Below are positions 1 through 4,773 of a DNA stretch of 11,058 bases, piece by piece. The stretch comes from Microcaldota archaeon (GTDB lineage: Archaea > B1Sed10-29 > JACOVT01), in NCBI GenBank assembly GCA_016177165.1, contig JACOVT010000093.1, forward strand, positions 1 through 11,058, given 5' to 3'. Each line of letters starts with the position of its first letter. The stretch's first letter is position 1. The notes beneath the pieces were generated by a model that had not been told where the DNA came from, ran no database searches, and worked only from the letters and a program-made list of their open reading frames with translations. The position numbers and the translations under genes are program-made.

Positions 1-85
1 GGTAGAGCAACCGCCTGTAGTACGATTGCCCGCGCTCGGCGCGGCAGGGAGCGGTAGGTTGTGAGTTCAACTCTCACCAACGGGA
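1..85 (+). tRNA. tRNA-Tyr (GUA), 5'-truncated, intron-containing
   Basis: The 3' part of a tRNA gene whose first 17 or so bases lie before the window. It begins at G18-G19 of the D-loop. D-stem 3' strand GAGC is at 5-8 and base 26 at 9. The anticodon stem ACCGC (10-14) pairs perfectly with GCGGT (51-55). The loop reads C-T-GTA-G, giving anticodon GUA at 17-19. A 29-nt intron sits at 21-49. The variable region is 56-60. T-stem GTGAG/CTCAC (61-65, 73-77) encloses loop TTCAACT, and the acceptor 3' strand CAACGGG (78-84) is followed by discriminator A (85). The last acceptor base G implies a C1-G72 pair, which with A73 is the known identity signature of archaeal tRNA-Tyr and supports the anticodon reading. 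CCA is not encoded. Confidence 0.93.
21..49 (+). other. Canonical-position intron of tRNA-Tyr
   Basis: The insert lies between anticodon-loop positions 37 and 38, the standard site for archaeal tRNA introns removed by the splicing endonuclease. CUGU (15-18) pairs with GCAG (44-47) as a 4-bp central helix next to the anticodon stem. This leaves a 3-nt bulge at 48-50 around the 3' cut (49|50), as in a bulge-helix-bulge motif. On the intron side I see only CGCGC/GCGCG (31-35, 39-43) with loop TCG, which leaves a long 5' bulge of 19-30. The motif is therefore strict on one side and relaxed on the other. Boundaries are inferred from the fold of the mature tRNA. Confidence 0.85.
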
Positions 86-102
86 CTTTGCGAGTCCAAA
101 GT
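85..102 (+). other. Hairpin abutting the tRNA-Tyr 3' end
   Basis: ACTTTG (85-90) and CAAAGT (97-102) are perfect 6-bp complements around the loop CGAGTC, starting on the discriminator base. A competing stem GGACT/AGTCC (83-87, 93-97) overlaps it. It could assist 3' trailer processing or transcript release. The same ACTTTG/CAAAGT stem recurs downstream of tRNA-Asp. The remaining sequence up to 229 shows no gene I can support. Confidence 0.4.
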
Positions 103-225
103 TCGCGAGCGGTGCCCGCGGTAGCGCGCGCCCGGGAACAAGAAACCAGCTCCCCAATTCCTGTTCCTTTTCCATTCGCGGCGGCGAGGCTTGCCCAGCG
201 ACATAGATCTGGCAGTCGGCCGCAC

Positions 226-242
226 CAAAAGCCCTTTTATTC
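226..242 (+). promoter_or_regulatory. Archaeal promoter (BRE/TATA) of tRNA-Asp
   Basis: An A-rich BRE-like tract (AAAAG, 227-231) precedes the TATA-like core TTTTATT (235-241). The centre of the core is about 26-27 bp upstream of the predicted mature 5' end of tRNA-Asp at 265, the normal TATA-to-start distance for archaeal TBP/TFB promoters. This suggests the tRNA is transcribed with almost no leader. Confidence 0.6.
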
Positions 243-264
243 AGCAAAACTAAAACAAGAGTGC

Positions 265-403
265 GCTCTGGTAGTCTAGGAGCTTTTTCCGCTGTGAACC
301 TCGCTCCGCTCGGAGTCGAGAAAAACCTCGGAAAAAGCTGGAAAATGGTCTAGGATACAACCCTGTCACGGTTGTGACCCGGGTTCAAATCCCGGCCAGG
401 GCG
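265..403 (+). tRNA. tRNA-Asp (GUC) with a D-loop intron
   Basis: Acceptor 5' strand GCTCTGG (265-271) pairs with CCAGGGC (396-402) with one T-G wobble. Bases 8-9 are TA, D-stem GTCT (274-277) pairs with GGAT (353-356), and base 26 is A357. The anticodon stem CAACC/GGTTG (358-362, 370-374) encloses CTGTCAC with anticodon GTC at 365-367. The variable region is TGAC. T-stem CCGGG/CCCGG (379-383, 391-395) encloses TTCAAAT, and discriminator G is at 403. G73, GUC and a G10-U25 pair fit tRNA-Asp. No CCA is encoded. Without an intron around 280-344 the D arm and acceptor cannot be joined, because nothing adjacent to 346 matches the acceptor. The tail is duplicated at 436-449, so a second intron near the T-arm is a less likely alternative. 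Confidence 0.85.
280..344 (+). other. Probable non-canonical D-loop intron of tRNA-Asp
   Basis: The sequence between A14-G15 (278-279) and the G18-G19 region (347-348) does not fit a D-loop. It contains perfect 10-bp inverted repeats AGCTTTTTCC (281-290) and GGAAAAAGCT (330-339), a long stem that brings the exons together. The inner part (291-329) carries further GC-rich complementarity, for example CTCCG/CGGAG around 304-314. With bulge A-G|G at 278-280, the short helix TCT/GGA (275-277 with 340-342) and bulge AAA at 343-345, the fold resembles a relaxed bulge-helix-bulge with cuts near 279|280 and 344|345. Exact ends are uncertain by one or two bases. Confidence 0.7.
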
Positions 404-449
404 TAACCCTGCCCGTACTTTGCGTACGCGCAAAGTCCCGGCCAGGGCG
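390..449 (+). repeat. Duplicated tRNA-Asp 3' end flanking a hairpin
   Basis: The 14-mer TCCCGGCCAGGGCG occurs at 390-403, inside the tRNA, and again at 436-449, with a 46-nt period. Between the copies lies a perfect 8-bp stem ACTTTGCG/CGCAAAGT (417-424, 429-436) with tetraloop TACG. An outer stem CCCTG/CAGGG (407-411, 443-447) can enclose it, using the second copy. This could be a duplication scar, an attachment-site remnant or a processing hairpin. There is no integrase gene in the window. Confidence 0.8.
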
Positions 450-457
450 CTATAACA
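450..457 (+). promoter_or_regulatory. TATA-like box of the HD-domain gene
   Basis: CTATAACA begins immediately after the second copy of the tRNA tail. Its centre is about 20 bp upstream of the ATG at 474. With a start site about 25 bp downstream of the box, the transcript would begin close to the start codon, so the mRNA may be leaderless or nearly so. No convincing Shine-Dalgarno sequence lies at the usual distance, which fits this. Confidence 0.45.
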
Positions 458-473
458 TGTTGGTAGATCTTTA

Positions 474-1094
474 ATGGATGGGCGAGTTGAGAAGGTAAAG
501 GCGCGCGCTAGGGAGCTTTACGCTGGCGCGCGGGCCTCGCACGATTTCGGACACGCGCTTCGCGTGCTGGAAAACGCGCGCCAGATTTGCGAAGCCGAGG
601 GGATAGTTTTTTCTGTCAGTATTCAGACGGCTTGCCTTCTTCATGACGCGGTACATGAAGGCAAGGCCGCGAGCGAGTCGGCAAAGCTCGCTGAGAAAGT
701 ATGCCGGGAATCAGGTTTCGGCGGGCAGGAAGCAACCAAGGCAGCTCGGGCAGTGCTGGAACATTCCCGTTCAAGCGGACCGGGTAAACAAACGTGCATT
801 GAGTCGCGCGTGGTGTATGATGCTGACAAGGTTGATGGCGCGGGAAGGGAAGGCGTGGAACGGGCGATACTTGTCGGGAAAGAGAATGGCTGGAGCGAGC
901 AGCAGACCGCCGAATGGTACATTGCAAGACTCGCTGATGTCGCCAAGAATGCGCCGCTTCATTTTGATTTCTCAAGAAAGCTCGTTCGCAACCGGATAAA
1001 AGAGACCGAGGAGTTTTGCAGGCAAGTGCTCGGAGACAAGAGGTTTGAAGAGGTTATCACCGCGCACGGCTTGAAAGAACTGGGCATGGGCTAG
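474..1094 (+). CDS. HD-superfamily phosphohydrolase, function unknown
   Basis: A 206-residue soluble protein with the metal-binding signature of the HD phosphohydrolase superfamily. H23 and H27 lie in SHDFGHALRV, the HD dyad is H57-D58 in CLLHDA, EHS has H97, and D116/D118 lie in VVYDADKVDG. This order and spacing resemble the COG1418-type archaeal and bacterial predicted hydrolases, where a DAD-x-x-D segment follows an EHS-like motif. Such enzymes cleave phosphate esters or nucleotides using divalent metal; the substrate here cannot be told. No signal peptide or membrane segment is seen. ATG 474 was chosen because it is the first in-frame start and sits just before the conserved helix. The gene stands between a tRNA-Asp gene and the RNA polymerase operon, with its own likely promoter. 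That position suggests housekeeping use but proves no link. Confidence 0.85.
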   Translation: MDGRVEKVKARARELYAGARASHDFGHALRVLENARQICEAEGIVFSVSIQTACLLHDAVHEGKAASESAKLAEKVCRESGFGGQEATKAARAVLEHSRSSGPGKQTCIESRVVYDADKVDGAGREGVERAILVGKENGWSEQQTAEWYIARLADVAKNAPLHFDFSRKLVRNRIKETEEFCRQVLGDKRFEEVITAHGLKELGMG

Positions 1095-1141
1095 CTCTTC
1101 CGGGCTCTTCTGGTCCTGGCCTGCAGGAAGGCGCTCTGCAT

Positions 1142-1165
1142 GGCAAAGGTTTAAAAACCTTTGCC
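1142..1165 (+). promoter_or_regulatory. 24-bp perfect palindrome covering the TATA core of the RNA polymerase operon
   Basis: GGCAAAGGTTT (1142-1152) is the exact reverse complement of AAACCTTTGCC (1155-1165), separated by AA. The centre TTTAAAAA (1150-1157) is a good TATA box with an A-rich BRE-like stretch before it, placing a start near 1180 and a leader of about 47 nt before rpoH. A perfect palindrome over the TATA box suggests a dimeric repressor operator competing with TBP. A hairpin or chance symmetry around an AT-rich core are alternatives. Confidence 0.6.
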
Positions 1166-1167
1166 CA

Positions 1168-1181
1168 CAAAATCTATTTTG
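1168..1181 (+). promoter_or_regulatory. Second palindrome downstream of the rpoH TATA box
   Basis: CAAAAT (1168-1173) and ATTTTG (1176-1181) form a perfect 6-bp inverted repeat around CT. Its centre (1174.5) is exactly 21 bp from the centre of the upstream palindrome (1153.5), about two helical turns, so two dimers could bind on the same face. It also contains ATCTATTTT, which could be an alternative TATA core giving a start near 1200. Confidence 0.45.
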
Positions 1182-1226
1182 GCGCCGTGAAAACCAACTA
1201 GTTTTGAGCGTCCGCTGGGTGTCTCC

Positions 1227-1463
1227 GTGCTCGATAAAGAGATCATTCTTTCTCATTCGCTCGTTCCAAGGCATGAGGTGCTGGCCAAGGAAGACGCTGA
1301 CGAAGTACTGAAAAAGTACGGCATCACAAGGGACATGCTCCCGAAGATATACGAGTCGGACGCTGTCGTCAAGGTTATCGACGCAAAGAAGGGCGACATG
1401 CTCAAGATAACGAGGCGCAGCCCTACTGCCGGCGAGTCGGTTTACTACAGGCTTGTTGTGTAA
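1227..1463 (+). CDS. rpoH: RNA polymerase subunit H (Rpb5 C-terminal homologue)
   Basis: A 78-residue protein corresponding to the C-terminal assembly domain of eukaryotic Rpb5. In archaea this small subunit binds the largest subunit in the lower jaw. Visible family motifs are HSLVPRHEVL near the N-terminus, LPKIYESDAVV in the middle, and AKKGDMLKITRRSPTAGES before the closing YYRLVV. Length is normal for the family. The start is GTG at 1227, preceded by GGGTG at a short distance; no in-frame ATG precedes the conserved region. It is the first gene of the polymerase operon and ends 11 nt before rpoB''. This first position is typical of archaeal rpo clusters. Confidence 0.95.
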   Translation: MLDKEIILSHSLVPRHEVLAKEDADEVLKKYGITRDMLPKIYESDAVVKVIDAKKGDMLKITRRSPTAGESVYYRLVV

Positions 1464-1465
1464 TT

Positions 1466-1471
1466 GGTGAT
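1466..1471 (+). promoter_or_regulatory. Ribosome binding site of rpoB''
   Basis: GGTGAT, complementary to the archaeal 16S 3' end AUCACC, ends 3 nt before the ATG at 1475 and fixes that start. It is the fullest example of the GTGAT-N3-start arrangement used by several genes here. Confidence 0.7.
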
Positions 1472-1474
1472 TGG

Positions 1475-2941
1475 ATGGGTTTCTATTGGGAAGTCGCCGA
1501 GGCAATGCTGCGCGAGTACCCGTTGATCAAGCACCACATCGACTCCTACAACGTGTTCATCAACTCCAAGATCCACAAAATCGTGGAAGAGGCAAACGAG
1601 ACCGAGGCCGATGGAGTCCTGAAGCTGCACAAGGTCAGGGTTTCCGCACCCGTGATAATCGAGGCGGACGGCTCTAGGCGGACGATATACCCGATGGAGG
1701 CCCGCCTGCGCAACCGGACGTATGCCGCGCCCGTGTTCTTGGAAATGAGCCTGCTCGAGGACGGCAGCGAAGTCGACAAGGATGAAGTGTACATAGGCGA
1801 CCTTCCGGTAATGGTCAGGTCAGACCTGTGTAACCTGAAGGGAATGTCAAAGGAAGAATTGATAACAAAAGGCGAGGATGCCGACGACGCGGGCGGCTAC
1901 TTCATAATCAACGGGACCGAGCGGGCGCTGGTCAGCGTCGAAGACCTTGCGCCCAACCGACTGATAGTCTCGAAGGAGAACCGGGGAGGGAAATCAAACG
2001 TCATCGGAAGGATCTCGTCCATAAAGGGAGGGTTCAGGGCAAAGGTTTCCCTTGAGAGGACGTCCGACGGGATGATCTATATCAACTTCCCGACATCCCC
2101 CAAGAACCTCAACCTGTTTATAGTGCTGCGCGCGCTTGGCTTGTCGAGCAAGAGCGAAATAATGGGCTCATTCTCAGACAGCGCGGCGGTCCAATCGGAC
2201 GTGCTGCTCAACCTCGAGAGCGCCGAAGCGAAAGACACCAGCGAGGCGCTGGACTACCTCGGCAAGAGGATCGCCGCTGGCCAGCCAGAGGAGAACCGCA
2301 AGGCGCGGGCTGAGAGCGTGCTTGACAGCTATCTGCTGCCCCACATAGGAGTGACCGGGGAGGACCGCATGAAGAAAGCCTATTTCCTGACCCGCATGGC
2401 TGAAAGGTGCATAGAAGTGGCCCTGAACAAGAGGGATGAGGACGACAAGGACCATTACGCCAACAAGCGCGTCAAGGTTTCAGGCGTGCTTATGGAAGAG
2501 CTCTTCAGGCAGGCACTGGGCAGGTTCCTGAAGGACATAAAGTACCAAGTGGAACGAGCCCACACCCGCAGGAGAAAACTGCAGCTGCGCACGCTCGTCC
2601 GACCCAATGCGTTCACGGACGGCATCCGCTTCTCGATGTCCACCGGAACATGGGTGGGTGGGCGGCAGGGTATTTCCCAGCTGCTCGAACGGATGTGCTA
2701 CATGAACACCCTATCACACTTGCGCAGGGTGGTTTCGCCGCTTTCAAAGTCACAGCCCCATTTCGAGGCCAGAGACCTACACCCGACCCAGTACGGCAAG
2801 CTGTGCCCGGTCGAGTCGCCAGAAGGCAGCGCGTCTGGGTTGCAGAAGAACCTTGCGATAGGGTGCGTCATCTCGTCCAGGGGGGTCGAGGGACTGGAGA
2901 AAGATCTGGCAAAGCTGGGCGTTTCGCTGATAAAAAAGTGA
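1475..2941 (+). CDS. rpoB'': RNA polymerase subunit B'' (N-terminal half of B)
   Basis: A 488-residue protein matching the N-terminal half of Rpb2/bacterial beta: protrusion, lobe and the first part of the fork. It opens with the Rpb2-like segment HHIDSYNVFIN near residue 22. It carries GGYFIINGTERALVSVEDLAPNR-type sequence around residues 145-167. It ends with the fork region: FTDGIRFSMSTGTWVGGRQG, LSHLRRVVSPLSKS, FEARDLHPTQYGKLCPVESPEG and GLQKNLAIG. ESPEG has Ser where Thr is most common. The chain stops 34 residues after SPEG, the usual euryarchaeal B''/B' break. The next gene starts 4 nt later, so the two halves are probably made in equal amounts by coupled translation. The start is set by GGTGAT upstream. 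Confidence 0.96.
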   Translation: MGFYWEVAEAMLREYPLIKHHIDSYNVFINSKIHKIVEEANETEADGVLKLHKVRVSAPVIIEADGSRRTIYPMEARLRNRTYAAPVFLEMSLLEDGSEVDKDEVYIGDLPVMVRSDLCNLKGMSKEELITKGEDADDAGGYFIINGTERALVSVEDLAPNRLIVSKENRGGKSNVIGRISSIKGGFRAKVSLERTSDGMIYINFPTSPKNLNLFIVLRALGLSSKSEIMGSFSDSAAVQSDVLLNLESAEAKDTSEALDYLGKRIAAGQPEENRKARAESVLDSYLLPHIGVTGEDRMKKAYFLTRMAERCIEVALNKRDEDDKDHYANKRVKVSGVLMEELFRQALGRFLKDIKYQVERAHTRRRKLQLRTLVRPNAFTDGIRFSMSTGTWVGGRQGISQLLERMCYMNTLSHLRRVVSPLSKSQPHFEARDLHPTQYGKLCPVESPEGSASGLQKNLAIGCVISSRGVEGLEKDLAKLGVSLIKK

Positions 2942-2942
2942 T
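2938..2942 (+). promoter_or_regulatory. Ribosome binding site of rpoB' overlapping the rpoB'' stop
   Basis: GTGAT ends 3 nt before the ATG at 2946 and contains the rpoB'' TGA stop (2939-2941). A ribosome terminating on B'' is thus placed on the next binding site. Confidence 0.6.
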
Positions 2943-2945
2943 CTA

Positions 2946-4769
2946 ATGGCATCTCAGAAAGGCACCAGCGTGTTCCTCAACGGAAAACTAATCGGGTTCC
3001 ACGGCAACCCGCGCGACCTCGTCGATAGCGTTCGCGAAAAAAGAAGGCGCGGCGAACTGCCTTTTGACATGAGCGTCTCCTACTATAAGGACCTTGACGA
3101 GGCGTACATAAACTCTGACGAAGGGAGGTCGATGCACCCGTTGATAGTGGTTGCGAAAGGGGAGCCAAAACTCACGAAAGAGCACGTGAAACTCCTGAAG
3201 CGCGGCGAGATAAAGTTCTCTGACCTGACCAAGGAAGGCATTGTAGAGTTCTTGGACGCCGAGGAGGAGGAAAACGCCTACATAGCCTCGAACGAAAAGG
3301 AGCTCACCAAGGAACACACCCACTTAGAGCCCCACCCGTCACTCATGCTGGGCGCGGTAGCGGCCGTGAGCCCGTTCGCCAACCATAACGCGTCTCCGCG
3401 CGTTGTGATGACGGTAGCGATGATCAAGCAGGCCCTCGGGCTGTACGCGTCCAATTTCAACCTGCGAACAGACACGCAGGCGCACGTAATGCATTACCCA
3501 CAGACGCCAATAGCAAAGACCAAGTACCACGACATAATAGGGCTGAACAACAAGGCCGCCGGTCAAAACTTTATTGTTGCTGTCTCCCCGTTCTACGGGT
3601 ATAACGTCAATGACGCCGTCGTGATAAACAAGGCTGCGATAGAAAGGGGGCTGGGAAGGACCATCTATTACAGGACTTACGAGGCAGAGGAAAGAAGGTA
3701 CCCCGGCGGACAGAAGGACAGGTTCGGAAAGCCGGCCGCCGAGATCCAAGGCTACCGCGGCGAGGAAAACTACAAGTACCTCGACGAGAGCGGCATAATA
3801 GAACCAGAGGTTGTCGTCACGGGCGGCGACGTGCTGGTGGGCAAAACCAGCCCGCCGCGCTTCTTGGAAGAGGTTGGCGAGTTCGGCAGCATGCTGGAGG
3901 AGAAAAGGAGGGAAAACAGCGAAGCGATCAAGCGCGGCGAGGGTGGCATAGTCGACAAGGTATTCATAACTGAGGGTGACGGCGGGAACAGGCTCGTCAA
4001 GGTGAAGACGCGCAGCACGATGATCCCGGAGTTTGGGGACAAGTTCACGGCAAGGCACGGACAGAAGGGAGTTGTAGGATACATAGCAGAACCGGGTGAC
4101 CTGCCATTCACCGACGACGGGATAGTCCCTGACCTCCTCATCAATCCCCATGCAATACCCAAGAGGATGACGGTCGGGTTCCTGCTCGAAACGCTAGGGG
4201 CCAAGGTTGGCTGCATGCGCGGCACGAGTGTCGACTCGACGCCTTTTGACATAGAGAACGAACTCGACCTGCGCGAGGAGCTGAAAAAGTACGGATTCAA
4301 GCCCGCCGGAACAGAAGTCATGTATGACGGGACAACTGGCGAGCGCATCGAGGCAGAGATATTCATCGGGGTGACATACTACCAGCGGCTAAAGCACCTC
4401 GTGGCAAACAAGATCCAAGCCCGCGCAAGGGGTCCGGTCCAGATACTTACAAGGCAGCCGACAGAAGGGCGCGCACGAGAGGGGGGAATGCGTTTCGGGG
4501 AAATGGAACGCGACTGCCTCATAGGTCACGGCGCGTCGATGCTGCTGCGTGAACGGCTGCTCGAGGAGTCGGACAAGGTGATCGAGCTCGTGTGCGAGCG
4601 CTGCGGAATGATCGCCGTAGACGATCAGATACGCAAGAAGAAGTACTGTCCTATATGTGGCGATTCGAGCATCACCAGCATCGAGATGAGCTACGCGTTC
4701 AAGCTGCTGCTGAACGAGCTGAAGACGATGTGCGTCTACCCGCGGCTAAAGCTGGAATCCAAGGCGTGA
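2946..4769 (+). CDS. rpoB': RNA polymerase subunit B' (C-terminal half of B)
   Basis: A 607-residue protein covering the wall, hybrid-binding, anchor and clamp parts of the second-largest subunit. It begins with the typical VFLNGKLIGFHGNP. Conserved stretches are MHYPQTPIAKTKY, GYNVNDAVVIN (residues 218-228), KFTARHGQKGVVGYI, DLLINPHAIPKRMTVG, and RQPTEGRAREGGMRFGEMER before the switch region. A C-terminal zinc ribbon has C550, C553, C568 and C571. It ends in FKLLLNELKTMCVYPRLKLE. The family consensus at 218-224 is GYN-x-EDA, with Glu-Asp matching E. coli beta E813/D814; here N222 replaces the Glu while D223 is kept. The TGA stop lies 4 nt before the rpoA ATG and overlaps its GTGA ribosome binding sequence. 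Confidence 0.97.
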   Translation: MASQKGTSVFLNGKLIGFHGNPRDLVDSVREKRRRGELPFDMSVSYYKDLDEAYINSDEGRSMHPLIVVAKGEPKLTKEHVKLLKRGEIKFSDLTKEGIVEFLDAEEEENAYIASNEKELTKEHTHLEPHPSLMLGAVAAVSPFANHNASPRVVMTVAMIKQALGLYASNFNLRTDTQAHVMHYPQTPIAKTKYHDIIGLNNKAAGQNFIVAVSPFYGYNVNDAVVINKAAIERGLGRTIYYRTYEAEERRYPGGQKDRFGKPAAEIQGYRGEENYKYLDESGIIEPEVVVTGGDVLVGKTSPPRFLEEVGEFGSMLEEKRRENSEAIKRGEGGIVDKVFITEGDGGNRLVKVKTRSTMIPEFGDKFTARHGQKGVVGYIAEPGDLPFTDDGIVPDLLINPHAIPKRMTVGFLLETLGAKVGCMRGTSVDSTPFDIENELDLREELKKYGFKPAGTEVMYDGTTGERIEAEIFIGVTYYQRLKHLVANKIQARARGPVQILTRQPTEGRAREGGMRFGEMERDCLIGHGASMLLRERLLEESDKVIELVCERCGMIAVDDQIRKKKYCPICGDSSITSIEMSYAFKLLLNELKTMCVYPRLKLESKA

Positions 4770-4770
4770 A
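4766..4770 (+). promoter_or_regulatory. Ribosome binding site of rpoA overlapping the rpoB' stop
   Basis: GTGAA ends 3 nt before the ATG at 4774 and contains the rpoB' stop TGA (4767-4769). It is the same geometry as the other sites, with a weaker fifth base. Confidence 0.45.
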
Positions 4771-4773
4771 AAC

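Noticed and set aside
61..279. 72-codon open frame on + near the left edge
   Set aside because: It starts inside the T-arm of tRNA-Tyr and ends inside the 5' exon of tRNA-Asp; no ribosome site or recognisable motif.
337..403. tRNA-Asp as a 5'-broken pseudogene starting near GCTGG at 337
   Set aside because: A well-matched acceptor strand and D-stem with a correctly placed TATA box exist upstream at 265-279, so an intron explains the structure better.
390..449. Integrated mobile element bounded by tRNA-Asp repeats
   Set aside because: Only 32 nt lie between the repeats and there is no integrase or other mobile gene in the window; at most a scar.
3339..4151. 270-codon open frame on the minus strand opposite rpoB'
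   Set aside because: It mirrors a strongly conserved coding region and has no recognisable domain; the same holds for the minus-strand frame at 7477-8244 inside rpoA.
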